Assembly: GCA_018269025.1 (NCBI GenBank)
Contig: JAFDVN010000101.1
Coordinates: 1 to 37,672 of the forward strand
From: Acidobacteriota bacterium
GTDB taxonomy: Bacteria > Acidobacteriota > Holophagae > Holophagales > Holophagaceae
Direction of reading: 5' to 3'
DNA length: 37,672 nucleotides
In this document: piece by piece, positions 15,172 to 23,971 of the stretch
Layout: each line of letters begins with the position of its first letter
How positions within the stretch are numbered: position 1 is the stretch's first letter
Translations under genes and position numbers: made by a program
Notes under the pieces: generated by a model
Seen by the model: only the letters and a program-made list of their open reading frames with translations
Told to the model about the DNA's origin: nothing
Database searches by the model: none

Positions 15172-16536
15172 GTGTTCGGGCAGATCAAAGCCATCCACTT
15201 CGTCGGCATCGGCGGCATCGGCATGTCGGGCATCGCGGAGGTGCTGGCCAATCTCGGATTCCAGGTGAGCGGCTCGGATCAGAAGGCGAGCGCCACCACG
15301 GAGCGCCTGAAGAGCCTTGGCATTCGTATCGTCATCGGCCATGACGAGCGGAACATCGAAGGCGCCCAGGTGGTCGTCATCTCCAGCGCCGTGAAGGCGG
15401 ACAATCCCGAAGTGATCGCAGCCCACCAGGCCAAGATCCCCGTGATCCCCCGCGGCGAAATGCTCGCGGAGCTGATGCGCCTGAAGCAGGGCATCGCCAT
15501 GGCGGGCTCCCACGGCAAGACGACGACGACGAGCATGGTCGCCCAACTCCTCTTTCACGGCGGCCTGGACCCCACCATCGTCATCGGCGGGCGCCTCGGC
15601 ATCCTCGGCAGCAACGCGAAGCTGGGCAAGGGCGACTACCTCGTGGCCGAGGCGGATGAAAGCGATGGTAGCTTCCTCATGCTGAGCCCCACCCTCGCCG
15701 TCATCACCAACATTGACCGGGAGCACCTGGATCATTACAAGGATCTCGCGGAGATCCAGGACGCCTTCACCACCTTCGCCAACAAGATCCCCTTCTACGG
15801 CTGCGTCTTCCTGTGCAGCGACGACGCCCACGCCGCCGCGATCCTGCCGCGCCTCAAGCGCCCCGTCCGCACCTACGGCACGAGCCGGCAGGCGGAGCTG
15901 CGGGCCACGGACATCCAACAGGACGGCTTCCGCACCCACTTTTCCGTGACGGCCCACGGCGAGGATCTGGGTGCCTTTGAACTGGGCGTGCCCGGCCATC
16001 ACATGGTGCTGAACGCCCTCGCCGCCATCGGCGTGGCGCGGGAACTGGGCGTGGGCGTGGAGAGCATCCGAGAAAGCCTCAAGGACTTCACCGGTGCGGA
16101 ACGACGCTTCACGAAGAAGGGCGAGAAGGACGGCGTGCTCGTCGTGGACGACTACGGCCACCATCCCACGGAAATCGCCGCCACCCTCGCCGGGGCGCGC
16201 AAGGGTTTCCCGGACCGCCGCCTCGTCGTCGCCTTCCAGCCCCACCGCTACAGCCGCACCGAAGCGCTCATGGAGGAATTCGGCCGCGCCTTCTTCGAAG
16301 CGGACGCCGTGGTCGTGACGGAAATCTACGCCGCCGGAGAAGCTCCCATCGAAGGGGTGACGGGCGAAGCGCTGGTGGAGAGCCTTCGCTCCCACGGCCA
16401 GAAGGAAGTCCACTTCGTGCCGCGCGTCGAGGACCTGCCCGAAATCCTCAAGGACTTCACCCAGCCCGGCGATCTCCTCATCACCTTCGGTGCCGGGACC
16501 ATCACGAATGTCGGCCCGGCCTTTCTCAATCTTTGA
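15172..16536 (+). CDS. murC: UDP-N-acetylmuramate--L-alanine ligase
   Basis: A 454-residue peptidoglycan enzyme that adds L-alanine to UDP-MurNAc with ATP in the cytoplasm. The N-terminal Rossmann loop is [17 protein letters not shown] (9-25), the ATP loop is [12 protein letters not shown] (111-122), the central domain has [13 protein letters not shown] and [12 protein letters not shown], and the C-terminal domain has [15 protein letters not shown] and FQPHRYSRT. These are MurC-specific rather than MurD/E/F. I chose GTG 15172 (GGAG five bases upstream), which puts the Rossmann loop at the usual place. It is not in a division/cell-wall (dcw) cluster here. The stop codon lies inside the left arm of a CACGGAG repeat. 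Confidence 0.95.
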   Translation: MFGQIKAIHFVGIGGIGMSGIAEVLANLGFQVSGSDQKASATTERLKSLGIRIVIGHDERNIEGAQVVVISSAVKADNPEVIAAHQAKIPVIPRGEMLAELMRLKQGIAMAGSHGKTTTTSMVAQLLFHGGLDPTIVIGGRLGILGSNAKLGKGDYLVAEADESDGSFLMLSPTLAVITNIDREHLDHYKDLAEIQDAFTTFANKIPFYGCVFLCSDDAHAAAILPRLKRPVRTYGTSRQAELRATDIQQDGFRTHFSVTAHGEDLGAFELGVPGHHMVLNALAAIGVARELGVGVESIRESLKDFTGAERRFTKKGEKDGVLVVDDYGHHPTEIAATLAGARKGFPDRRLVVAFQPHRYSRTEALMEEFGRAFFEADAVVVTEIYAAGEAPIEGVTGEALVESLRSHGQKEVHFVPRVEDLPEILKDFTQPGDLLITFGAGTITNVGPAFLNL

Positions 16537-16610
16537 ACCACGGAGACGCGGAGGCACAGAGATGAAGACCAGAAGGCATTCCTCCGTGTCTCTGAGCCTC
16601 CGTGGTTCAA
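16533..16610. repeat. CACGGAG-type inverted repeat, copy 2 (murC-ubiX)
   Basis: Perfect 13-base outer arms TTGAACCACGGAG (16533-16545) and CTCCGTGGTTCAA (16598-16610) enclose inner units (GGAGGCACAGAG against CTCCGTGTCTCTGAG) that can also pair. The murC TGA (16534-16536) lies within the left arm, and the right arm ends 10 bases before the ubiX ATG. It probably folds as a long RNA hairpin between two same-strand genes. Confidence 0.8.
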
Positions 16611-16620
16611 TTCTTTGCCC

Positions 16621-17193
16621 ATGACCAAGCGCCTCACCCTTGCCCTCACCGGAGCCAGCGGCTCGGCCTTTGGTGTGGGGGTGCTGAGGCGCCTGGTGGC
16701 GCGGGAGGATGTGGCGGAGATCGCGCTGCTCATCTCGCCCACGGGTCGGCGTTGCCTCCATGACGAGACGGGGATGAAGGCGGAAGACCTCGTCGCGCTG
16801 AGCTCCAAAGTCTCGCTCAGAAACGAGCAGAACCTCGGCGCGGACATCTCCTCGGGTTCCTATCGCCAGGACGGCATGGCGATCGTCCCTTGCTCCGCCG
16901 GGGCGCTGGGGCGCATCGCCTCGGGGATCAGCGAAGGGCTCGTGAGCCGCGCGGCGGATGTGTGCCTCAAGGAGCGCCGCCCGCTGGTGCTCTGCCTTCG
17001 CGAGACACCCCTAAACCGCATCCACTTGGAAAACATGCTGCGAGTTCACGATGCGGGCGCCATCGTCATGCCCCTCATGCCGGGCTACTACACGAAGCCC
17101 GCGAGCCTCGCCGACCTCGTGGACACCTTCGCCACCCGGGTGTTGGACCAGCTTGGCCTGCCGGAAGACGATGCCCGGCGCTGGAAAGGCTGA
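16621..17193 (+). CDS. ubiX: UbiX-family flavin prenyltransferase
   Basis: A 190-residue protein of the UbiX/Pad1 family, which prenylates FMN to make the cofactor of UbiD-type decarboxylases. It shows LALTGASGSAFGVGVLRRL (flavin-binding start), the central PCSAGALGRIASGISEGL, VLCLRETPLNRIHLENMLRV, and the C-terminal MPLMPGYYTKPASLADLVD. All are standard UbiX motifs and the length fits. ATG 16621 is used; an in-frame TTG two codons earlier is possible. No clear ribosome binding site is present because the repeat lies just upstream. No ubiD gene is found in this window. Confidence 0.92.
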   Translation: MTKRLTLALTGASGSAFGVGVLRRLVAREDVAEIALLISPTGRRCLHDETGMKAEDLVALSSKVSLRNEQNLGADISSGSYRQDGMAIVPCSAGALGRIASGISEGLVSRAADVCLKERRPLVLCLRETPLNRIHLENMLRVHDAGAIVMPLMPGYYTKPASLADLVDTFATRVLDQLGLPEDDARRWKG

Positions 17194-17241
17194 AGGCGAC
17201 CGGAGTAGACTGGCGGCCCACCCCTGAATTCTGGAGGCCCC

Positions 17242-17775
17242 ATGCCGTTCTTCCTCCTGGCACCGCCCGCGCTGTCCGCGCCCCAATCCCATGCCAAGGC
17301 CAAGCCGAAGGCCGCGGAACCCGCTGCCGCGCCCGCGCCGAAGATGGATGGGGACTGGTCCCTGTCCGTGAACGACAGCGACAGCATTTCCACGCATATC
17401 GAAGGCGCCATCGCCAACATGAGCTTTTTCCAGAAACAGCTCTGGAAGCGCAAGCTCGCCAAGGCCTGCCTCAGCTACAACAAACTCTTCATCCTGACGG
17501 GCTTCGCCAACTCCATCTCCTTCGACAAGGAAGCGCCCATCAATTTGTCCGCCGATGGCACCGCCGCCACCTGGACACGGAGCGACGACGAGAAGTTCCA
17601 AGCCAGCCTTCAGAAGTCCCCCACCGGCTTCGTGATGATCCTTCAGGGAGATGGCTACACCCTCAACGAGCGCATGAGCGTGGACGGCGACACGCTGACG
17701 ATCTCCATCAGCTATGTGAACCCCAAGCTGCCGGACACCTTCTCCTACAAGCAGGTCTACAAGCGAAATGACTGA
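17242..17775 (+). CDS. hypothetical exported protein
   Basis: A 177-residue protein with GGAGG five bases before ATG 17242. The first 14 residues are a short hydrophobic stretch (PFFLLAPPALSA), then a Lys/Ala/Pro-rich linker (about 15-34), then a domain of about 140 residues. That domain includes GDWSLSVNDSDSISTHIEGA, ANSISFDKEAPINLSADG and QGDGYTLNERMSVDGDTL, a beta-rich pattern resembling small lipocalin-like periplasmic proteins, though I cannot assign a family. It overlaps the YheT-type hydrolase by 8 bases. A TAGACT box (17206-17211) lies 30 bases upstream. The signal peptide is unusually short; a further upstream start is not obvious. Confidence 0.7.
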   Translation: MPFFLLAPPALSAPQSHAKAKPKAAEPAAAPAPKMDGDWSLSVNDSDSISTHIEGAIANMSFFQKQLWKRKLAKACLSYNKLFILTGFANSISFDKEAPINLSADGTAATWTRSDDEKFQASLQKSPTGFVMILQGDGYTLNERMSVDGDTLTISISYVNPKLPDTFSYKQVYKRND

Positions 17776-18757
17776 TTCCGGCTCCGGGCCGGAGGATCCG
17801 CTCTCCCAACTGCCCCCGCTCCGCCCGCCCTGGTGGGCGCGTGGGGCGCATGCCCAGACCATCCTCGCCCATCTCAAGCCAAGTCGCTGCGCCACGCCGC
17901 CCTGGCAGAGCCTGGCGCTGCGCCTGCCGGATCACGATGTGATCAAGCTGCGGGTCGCGCGGGGCACCAGTGGGTTGGTGGTCTACCTCTTCCACGGCCT
18001 CGGTGGAAGCGCCGACGCCGACTACATGCGCCGCGCCGCAGCCTCGGCCTGGTCGAAGGGACATTCCGTCGTCGCCGTGAACCATCGCGGTGCGGGTGAG
18101 GGCAAGGGCGCGGCGGCGAAGCCCTATCACAGCGGCAGCACCCGCGATCTCGCGACGGTCTTCCTCATGGGTCAGGGGCTCTTCCCCGAACACCGCCACC
18201 TCGCCATCGGATTTTCCATCAGCGCCAACATGCTGTTGCTCCTCCTGGGGCGTGACACGCGGCTCACCCTGCCGGATGCCGCCATCGCCGTGAATCCGCC
18301 CGTGGACCTGGACGCCTGCAGTCGGCGCATGATCCAGGGCATGAACCGCATCTATGGCACGCGCTTCGTCCGCATGCTGAAGGCCCAGGTGCGGGAGCGG
18401 GTGGAATTCGGGCTCATTCCTGCCTTTCCCGCCTTCCCCCGCTTCACCAATCTGCGGGATTTCGATGCCGCCTACACCGCGCCCGCCGGAGGCTTTGAAA
18501 GCCGGGAGGACTACTACGCCCGATGCTCCTCCGGGCCCTACCTCGGTGCCATCGAGACGCCCACCCTGCTCATCACCAGCCGGGATGACCCCTTCGCACC
18601 CGCATCGGATGTGGAAGCTTGGACCCTCGGTCCCGGCGTGTCCCTCCGCGTCGAAGACCACGGTGGCCACATGGGCTACCTGGACCGCGCCGCACCGAAT
18701 GGCCGTTGGCTCGACCAGGCCCTGTCGTACGGCATGGACGCCTTTTCGAGTCCCTAA
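17768..18757 (+). CDS. YheT-type alpha/beta hydrolase
   Basis: A 329-residue alpha/beta-hydrolase. It begins with the YheT-type leader PPWWARGAHAQTILAHLKPS and then has YLFHGLGGSADADYMR (oxyanion region), VAVNHRGAGEGKG, and the nucleophile elbow GFSISANM with Ser150. Asp in TSRDDPFAP and His in DHGGHMGYLD complete the triad. The family contains predicted esterases of unknown substrate. It starts 8 bases inside the preceding gene and ends 4 bases into the convergent cysteine desulfurase gene. Confidence 0.9.
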   Translation: MTDSGSGPEDPLSQLPPLRPPWWARGAHAQTILAHLKPSRCATPPWQSLALRLPDHDVIKLRVARGTSGLVVYLFHGLGGSADADYMRRAAASAWSKGHSVVAVNHRGAGEGKGAAAKPYHSGSTRDLATVFLMGQGLFPEHRHLAIGFSISANMLLLLLGRDTRLTLPDAAIAVNPPVDLDACSRRMIQGMNRIYGTRFVRMLKAQVRERVEFGLIPAFPAFPRFTNLRDFDAAYTAPAGGFESREDYYARCSSGPYLGAIETPTLLITSRDDPFAPASDVEAWTLGPGVSLRVEDHGGHMGYLDRAAPNGRWLDQALSYGMDAFSSP

Positions 18758-19875
18758 ACCCGAGCTTCCGTCACGAGCTGCGGCAGCACCTTCGTCACGA
18801 CTTGGATCTCCTCTCGTGTCGTCTCGTGGCTGAGTGAGAAGCGGATGGAGCCCTTCGCGAAGGGGGCCTTCATGGCCTTCAGCACAGGGCTGGGTTCCGT
18901 CTGTCCCGCCGCGCAGGCACTTCCGGTGGAGACGCAGATGCCGCGTTCGTTGAGCTTGAGCAGGAGCGCTTCGCCCTCGAGTCCTTCGAATCCCGCGAAA
19001 CAGGTGTTGGGCAGGCGTTCGGTGGCCGCGCCATGGATGATCGCTCCCGGAATGCTTCGGATCGCGGCCTCCAGCTCATCCCGAAGGGCCTGGACCTGCT
19101 TCATGTCAGTCAGGCGTTTGGCCGCCAGCACCGCCGCTTTCCCAAGACCGACGAGGCCGGGCACATTCTCCGTGGTCGCCCTTCGCCCGCGCTCCTGATG
19201 CCCAGGAAGCAAGGGCTTCACACGGAGCCCGCGGCGTATGAAGAGCGCGCCGACCCCTTTGGGCCCGTGGAATTTGTGGGCGCTCAGGTTCAGGAGGTCC
19301 ACCGGCAGCGACGCGAGATCGAGGGGCACCTTCCCCACCGCCTGCACCGCGTCCACATGGAGCAACGCGCCCTTGGCTTTCACGCGGGGCGCGATCTGGT
19401 CCAGCGGGAACAGCACGCCCGTCTCATTGTTGGCGGCCATGATCGAGACGAGACCCGTGTCCGTTCGTATCGCGGCCTCCAGCTCCTCCAGATCCAGGCG
19501 ACCTGCGGCATCCACCGGGAGTACGGTCACCTCGACGCCATTCCGGCGAAGCCAGGAACTGGTCTCCACCAGCGCCGAATGTTCCACCGCGGTGGTCACG
19601 AAGTGGCGTCTGGCGGGATTGGCCTCGAACACCCCGCGAAGGGCGTGGTTGATGCCTTCCGTGCCCCCGGAATTGAAGACAATCTCCTCCGGCATCGCCC
19701 CCAGCAGCGCCGCCACCTGCTCCCGGGCGGCCTCCACCGCGCCAGCGGAAAGGTGGCCCAGGGCGTGCGCGGATCCGGCATTGCCGTAGCGTTCGCTGAA
19801 CCAGGGCAACATCGCTTCCACCACGGCCGGGTCCGTCCGCGTCGTGGCGTTGTTGTCCAGATAGATCAGGCCCAT
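18754..19875 (-). CDS. cysteine desulfurase (NifS/IscS family)
   Basis: A 373-residue PLP enzyme that takes sulfur from cysteine for Fe-S clusters or thio-modifications. It shows MGLIYLDNNATTRTDPAVVE, NSGGTEGINHALRG, TTAVEHSALVETSSWLRR, the PLP lysine in LSAHKFHGPKGVGALF, and the active-site loop STGSACAAGQTEPSPVL with the persulfide cysteine. The loop is of the group I NifS/IscS kind. ATG 19875 gives the usual N terminus; GTG 19893 would add six residues and cannot be excluded. No iscU, nifU or iscR gene is adjacent, so the client pathway is unknown. It is divergent from msrA. Confidence 0.93.
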   Translation of the reverse strand: MGLIYLDNNATTRTDPAVVEAMLPWFSERYGNAGSAHALGHLSAGAVEAAREQVAALLGAMPEEIVFNSGGTEGINHALRGVFEANPARRHFVTTAVEHSALVETSSWLRRNGVEVTVLPVDAAGRLDLEELEAAIRTDTGLVSIMAANNETGVLFPLDQIAPRVKAKGALLHVDAVQAVGKVPLDLASLPVDLLNLSAHKFHGPKGVGALFIRRGLRVKPLLPGHQERGRRATTENVPGLVGLGKAAVLAAKRLTDMKQVQALRDELEAAIRSIPGAIIHGAATERLPNTCFAGFEGLEGEALLLKLNERGICVSTGSACAAGQTEPSPVLKAMKAPFAKGSIRFSLSHETTREEIQVVTKVLPQLVTEARV

Positions 19876-19933
19876 GCCGCATTGTCGCATCACGGTTCAC
19901 CCGGTGGCGGCATCCTAGTGAGGTGAGGTGCCC

Positions 19934-20572
19934 ATGTTCTTCGCAAAGCCCGAGAAACTGACCCTGCCTGAGGCGAGCCGCGCCCTGCCCGGACGGGATG
20001 AGAAAATGCCCCTTCCCCCGCGCCACCGGGTCTTTGGGTCGCCGCTGGACGACGCCTTCCCCGGAATGGAGGTGGCCTTCTTCGGCCTCGGCTGCTTCTG
20101 GGGTGCCGAACGCCTCTTCTGGCGCCTTCCGGGGGTCGTCTCCACCGCCGCGGGCTACCAGGGGGGCCTCACGCCCAACCCAACCTACGAAGAGGTCTGC
20201 AGCGGCCTCACGGGTCACACCGAAATCGTCCGCGTCGTCTTCGATCCCACGAAGACCAGCTACGCCAAGCTCCTCAAGGCCTTCTGGGAGGCCCACGACC
20301 CCACCCAAGGCATGCGCCAGGGCAACGACATCGGCACCCAGTACCGTTCCGCGATCTACACGACGAGCGCGGCTCAGCTCGAAGCCGCCGAAGCCAGCCG
20401 TGCCGACTACGAGCGCGGCCTGAAGGAAGCCGGATACGCCGCTGTCACCACAGAAGTCCTCCCCTCCCCGCCCTTCTACTTCGCCGAGCCCTATCACCAG
20501 CAATACCTGGACGCGAACCCTAGAGGCTACTGCGGCCTCAAAGGAACCGGCGTGAGCTGCGCGATCGGGTAA
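19934..20572 (+). CDS. msrA: peptide methionine (S)-S-oxide reductase
   Basis: A 212-residue enzyme that reduces methionine-S-sulfoxide in proteins. The catalytic motif GCFWGAE (52-58, Cys54) and [21 protein letters not shown] are diagnostic. [13 protein letters not shown] and [15 protein letters not shown] follow. C-terminal cysteines (PRGYCG and GVSC) are candidate resolving residues. It has about 45 extra N-terminal residues compared with the short form, like E. coli MsrA. ATG 19934 is preceded by GAGGTGAGGTG. The 3' end overlaps the convergent TetR gene by 35 bases. Confidence 0.95.
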   Translation: MFFAKPEKLTLPEASRALPGRDEKMPLPPRHRVFGSPLDDAFPGMEVAFFGLGCFWGAERLFWRLPGVVSTAAGYQGGLTPNPTYEEVCSGLTGHTEIVRVVFDPTKTSYAKLLKAFWEAHDPTQGMRQGNDIGTQYRSAIYTTSAAQLEAAEASRADYERGLKEAGYAAVTTEVLPSPPFYFAEPYHQQYLDANPRGYCGLKGTGVSCAIG

Positions 20573-21191
20573 AGGCTTCGGTTGGAAGGAGAAGGTAGCC
20601 CATCAGCGCACGAAGGACCCTACGCTCCAACCCGGGGGCTGCGGGCTCTCGACGGTCCGCATCCGCTTCCACCATGGCGCGGGCGATGATCAACAAATCC
20701 GCCGCCGCGGAGTCGAGGTCCTGCAGCGGAAGGCGAGCTTGGTGAATGTCCAGGAAACCCCGCATCGCCTTCCGGATCGCGGTGCGAAAAGCCTCAATCT
20801 CCTTACCCAGAGGCAGACGCCGCTCTTCGTGATCCAGCGCGGAGGCTAGACCAGGCCGCCCGTACTGGTGAGAGACGGCCAAGGCCGCAAGTCGAGACAG
20901 CCCCGCTTCCAAGGAAAGGTCCTTGGTGTCCGAGACAACTGCTTCTACCGCCTGAACCAGTGCCGCCTGTTCCCGTCGAATGAGCGCGGCCGTCAAAGCG
21001 TGCTTGTTCGGGAAGTATTGGTACAGCGACCCGACACTGATGCCGGCCACTTCGGCGACCCGGGTGGCGGTGAACGCCGCCAAGCCTTCCCGCTCCAAAA
21101 CGCGAACCGCCGCCTCAAGAATCGCCTCCACCATGGCCTCGGAGCGTGTCTGACGCGGGGATTTGCGGGGCTCGAGCTGGCTGCGCTTCAT
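20538..21191 (-). CDS. TetR-family transcriptional regulator
   Basis: A 217-residue repressor-type protein. After a basic N terminus ([20 protein letters not shown]), the helix-turn-helix is [20 protein letters not shown], then [20 protein letters not shown] (about 27-65), a textbook TetR DNA-binding domain. The helical C-terminal ligand and dimer domain is variable, so no inducer can be named. It is divergent from the darcynin-like gene (70 bases apart), which is its most probable target. ATG 21191 has GGAG only two bases upstream. Its last 35 bases overlap the 3' end of msrA on the other strand. Confidence 0.92.
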   Translation of the reverse strand: MKRSQLEPRKSPRQTRSEAMVEAILEAAVRVLEREGLAAFTATRVAEVAGISVGSLYQYFPNKHALTAALIRREQAALVQAVEAVVSDTKDLSLEAGLSRLAALAVSHQYGRPGLASALDHEERRLPLGKEIEAFRTAIRKAMRGFLDIHQARLPLQDLDSAAADLLIIARAMVEADADRREPAAPGLERRVLRALMGYLLLPTEAFTRSRSSRRFL

Positions 21192-21214
21192 GGCTCCGGA
21201 TGCGAAGTGAAAAT

Positions 21215-21227
21215 ACGAATGAATCGT
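21215..21227. promoter_or_regulatory. possible TetR operator between divergent genes
   Basis: ACGA, five bases, TCGT forms a short inverted repeat in an AT-richer stretch midway between the TetR gene and the darcynin-like gene. The position fits an autoregulatory operator; the repeat is short, so confidence is low. Confidence 0.3.
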
Positions 21228-21261
21228 CGCATATTTAGGTCTCACCCACAAGGAGGCCGAC

Positions 21262-21603
21262 ATGCCCCATCCGCACACCATTTTCATGCTCCTCCGGACG
21301 ACCCCGGCATGGCTCGGTTTGAGTCGGCCTGAGCGTCGTTCCTTCATGGACCGGGTGGTCCGCCCCATCTTGGAGAAGTTCCCCGATGTGAAGACCCGTT
21401 ACTTTGACGCGGAATCCTTCCATGCTCGTTGTACGGACTTGGCCATGTGGGAAACCACCAATCTGCAGCACTACACCTTTGTCGTGGACGCCTTGCGAGA
21501 CACCCCCTTCTTCGGCCTCCCCTATTTCGAGATCGTGGACATCATCACGACCCAGGAAGAGGGTTACCTGCGCTACGACCAGCATCTGGCCATCCAGGGC
21601 TGA
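21262..21603 (+). CDS. darcynin-like protein
   Basis: A 113-residue protein with an excellent ribosome binding site (AAGGAGG). From memory it resembles the Darcynin family, small proteins of unknown function: TTPAWLGLSRPERRSFMDRV, VRPILEKFPDVKTRYFDAES, CTDLAMWETTNLQHYTFVVD and PYFEIVDIITTQEEGYL follow the pattern I recall. The fold is probably a ferredoxin-like monooxygenase-type barrel half. It has no signal peptide. The divergent TetR gene suggests it is induced by a small molecule. The rarA gene starts 20 bases after its stop. Confidence 0.65.
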   Translation: MPHPHTIFMLLRTTPAWLGLSRPERRSFMDRVVRPILEKFPDVKTRYFDAESFHARCTDLAMWETTNLQHYTFVVDALRDTPFFGLPYFEIVDIITTQEEGYLRYDQHLAIQG

Positions 21604-21623
21604 GTGCCGCCTACACTGGAGCC

Positions 21624-23015
21624 ATGCTGGCTCCGTTGCCCGAGAGGATGCGTCCGAAGGCCCTCGACGAGGTCGTGGGGCAGGAGCATCTTCTCGGGGC
21701 GAGGGGCGCGCTATCGCGGCTGACGGCCGGGGGCAAACTGCCCTCCATGGTGCTATGGGGGCCGCCGGGCACGGGGAAGACGACGCTGGCGCGCATCCTC
21801 GCAGAGGCCGCGGGGCGAGGCTTCGTGGAATTTAGCGGGGTGACGGGATCGGCCGCCGAGCTGAAGAAGTTTCTCCTGGATCAAAGTTCCATGCCGCTCT
21901 TCAAGGGCGCGGCACCTGTGATCTTCCTGGATGAGATCCACCGCTTCAACCGCGCCCAGCAGGACATCCTCCTTCCCTTCTTGGAGCGGGGCGAAGCGGT
22001 GCTCATCGGCGCGACGACGGAAAACCCGGCCTTCTACTTGAACCCCGCGCTGCGGAGCCGATGCCAGCTCATCCCGCTGAAGGGGCTGGAACCGAAGAGC
22101 ATCCTCGTCGTGCTCCGCCGCGCCTGGGCGCGGGAACGGGTGGGTCAGCCCGAGCCCGCCGAAGCCTTCGAGTGGTTGTCCCACTGGGCTGGAGGCGATC
22201 TGCGCTCGGCCCTGTCCGGCCTCGAACTCTGGCTCGACATGGCGAATCCGGATCTCGAATCCCTCCAAAACGCCCTGGGCGGACGCATGATGTTCGACCG
22301 GGCCGATGGCCACTACGACCTCGCCTCCGCCTTCCAGAAATCCCTGCGGGGTTCGGACGCGGACGCGGCGCTCTATTACTTAAGCCGCATGATCCGTGGC
22401 GGAGAGGACCCGCGCTTCATCGCGCGGCGGTTGATGGTGACGGCCGCGGAGGATGTGGGCAACGCCGATCCTCAAGCGTTCCTCCTCGCCGAAGCCGCCA
22501 GCCGCGCCGTGGAGCGGATCGGCTGGCCCGAGGCCCGCATCCCCCTCGCCCAAGCCGTCCTCTACACCGCCAACGCGCCGAAGAGCAACGCGACCGTGAT
22601 GGCCGTGGACGCGGCCCTCGCTGCGGAGGACGCGCCCATCCCCGACGCCATCCGCGATGCCCACACGAGCACCGCGAAGCAGGCCGGGCGCGGCGCGGGC
22701 TACCACTACTCGCACGGCGACTACGACCGAGCGCAGGTCTTCCTGCCAGATCGCTTCAAGGACGCGCGCTTCTACGAACCCATCCGCCCCCAGGAACGGA
22801 GTTGGCGCGACCGGGATGAACCCGACGCCGCGAAACTCGGCGTGCTATGGGAAGCCTGGACGATCGCACACCCCCAAGGCGGCGAAGTTCCGATGGAAGC
22901 CTGGGCAACCAAGCTGGCCTGCAGCCGTGAAGCCCTCGCCCGCGCGGTGGCGCGCCTGGGAGGGACGCGCTTCACGCTGCGCCGCGCGCTGGTGGCGGAG
23001 TCTAAGGAAGGCTGA
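21624..23015 (+). CDS. rarA: replication-associated recombination protein A (MgsA/RarA AAA+ ATPase)
   Basis: A 463-residue AAA+ protein related to clamp loaders and Holliday-junction helicases, acting at stalled replication forks with SSB. It has [17 protein letters not shown], Walker [19 protein letters not shown] (46-53), Walker [17 protein letters not shown], sensor 1 GATTENPAF, and the arginine-finger region NPALRSRCQ. The RarA-specific C-terminal half includes [22 protein letters not shown]-like [13 protein letters not shown], and GYHYSHGD. The C-terminal 60 residues look like an extra small domain. ATG 21624 is chosen; a TACACT box ends 6 bases before it. Confidence 0.94.
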   Translation: MLAPLPERMRPKALDEVVGQEHLLGARGALSRLTAGGKLPSMVLWGPPGTGKTTLARILAEAAGRGFVEFSGVTGSAAELKKFLLDQSSMPLFKGAAPVIFLDEIHRFNRAQQDILLPFLERGEAVLIGATTENPAFYLNPALRSRCQLIPLKGLEPKSILVVLRRAWARERVGQPEPAEAFEWLSHWAGGDLRSALSGLELWLDMANPDLESLQNALGGRMMFDRADGHYDLASAFQKSLRGSDADAALYYLSRMIRGGEDPRFIARRLMVTAAEDVGNADPQAFLLAEAASRAVERIGWPEARIPLAQAVLYTANAPKSNATVMAVDAALAAEDAPIPDAIRDAHTSTAKQAGRGAGYHYSHGDYDRAQVFLPDRFKDARFYEPIRPQERSWRDRDEPDAAKLGVLWEAWTIAHPQGGEVPMEAWATKLACSREALARAVARLGGTRFTLRRALVAESKEG

Positions 23016-23103
23016 GAAGGATCTCGGCGAAATCGTCGGTGACCTCTCCGCCCATCGCGCCGAGATCATCGCCGCGATGGACCTGCTGTTGAGGGGGATC
23101 TAA

Positions 23104-23961
23104 TCAGCGCGGAATTTCCCCGAAATGGCCGCTGTTGAAATCCACGATGGCCTTTTCGATCTCCGCCTCGGAGTTCATGACGAAGGGGCCGTAGCCCGCG
23201 ATGGGTTCCTCTATGGGTTCGCCGCTGAGCAACAGCAGCGTCGCGCCGTCCTTGGATTTGAGCGTGAGGCCCGTGCCCTTGGGATCGAGCACGACCATCT
23301 GCGCCTCCTTCGCGGCGACGCCGTTGGCTTCCACCTCACCACCAAGAACGATGAGTGCGGTGTTCCATCCCTCGGTCAGATCGAAGGAGGCCTCGCCGTC
23401 GGCCTTCAGCGCCAGGTCCCACACCTGCATGGGCGTGAAGGTGCGCGCGGGGCCCTTGGCGCCATTGAACGCGCCCGCGATGACGCGCACGCGGCCGCCA
23501 GGCAGCTCCAAGGCAGGGATGTCGCCATCCACGATGCCCTGGTAGCCCGGCGCCGTCATCTTGTCCTTGGCGGGCAGATTCACCCAGAGCTGCACCATGT
23601 GCATGGGCCCACCAGAACGCGCGAAGGCTTCGGAATGGAACTCCTCGTGCAGAATCCCCGAAGCCGCGGTCATCCACTGCACATCCCCGGGGCCGATGGT
23701 GCCGCCCTTGCCCGTGGAATCGCGATGGGACACTTCGCCCTTGTAGACGATGGTCACGGTTTCGAAACCCCGGTGAGGATGTTCGCCGACGCCACGCCGG
23801 TGGGTGGTGGGCGTGAACTCTTTCGGCGCGGCGTAATCCAGCAGCAGGAAGGGGCTGAGGATCTCACCGTGGGTCATGTAGGAGAACATCGAATGGACAT
23901 GGAAGCCATCGCCCACCCAGTGCGGGCGGGGCGCTTCGGATACCGCGAGGACGTTCTTCAC
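23104..23961 (-). CDS. pirin family protein (first of two)
   Basis: A 285-residue double-cupin protein. The N-terminal cupin shows GVGEHPHRGFETVTIVYKG with metal ligands His61 and His63, and then ASGILHEEFHSEAF with His105 and Glu106/107, matching the pirin metal site. The C-terminal half has LPGGRVRVIAGAFNGAKGP, typical of the longer pirins. Pirins bind Fe(II); some are quercetin dioxygenases and others act in transcription or redox sensing. The start is GTG 23961 with AGGAGG six bases upstream, 10 bases after the stop of the second pirin gene, so the pair is an operon. Confidence 0.9.
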   Translation of the reverse strand: MKNVLAVSEAPRPHWVGDGFHVHSMFSYMTHGEILSPFLLLDYAAPKEFTPTTHRRGVGEHPHRGFETVTIVYKGEVSHRDSTGKGGTIGPGDVQWMTAASGILHEEFHSEAFARSGGPMHMVQLWVNLPAKDKMTAPGYQGIVDGDIPALELPGGRVRVIAGAFNGAKGPARTFTPMQVWDLALKADGEASFDLTEGWNTALIVLGGEVEANGVAAKEAQMVVLDPKGTGLTLKSKDGATLLLLSGEPIEEPIAGYGPFVMNSEAEIEKAIVDFNSGHFGEIPR

Positions 23962-23971
23962 AATCGCCTCC

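Noticed and set aside
15145-16761. Long minus-strand open frame of about 538 codons opposite murC
   Set aside because: It is the antisense shadow of murC, has a shadow-type composition, and shows no family motif or ribosome binding site.
23016-23103. Short in-frame peptide tail (GEIVGDLSAHRAEIIAAMDL and onward to LLRGI) and a 10-bp inverted repeat (23020-23029 with 23058-23067) after rarA
   Set aside because: No start codon of its own at a sensible place, and the frame opens 5' only through rarA in another frame. The repeat may be a weak terminator between convergent genes or a gene remnant, but neither can be supported.
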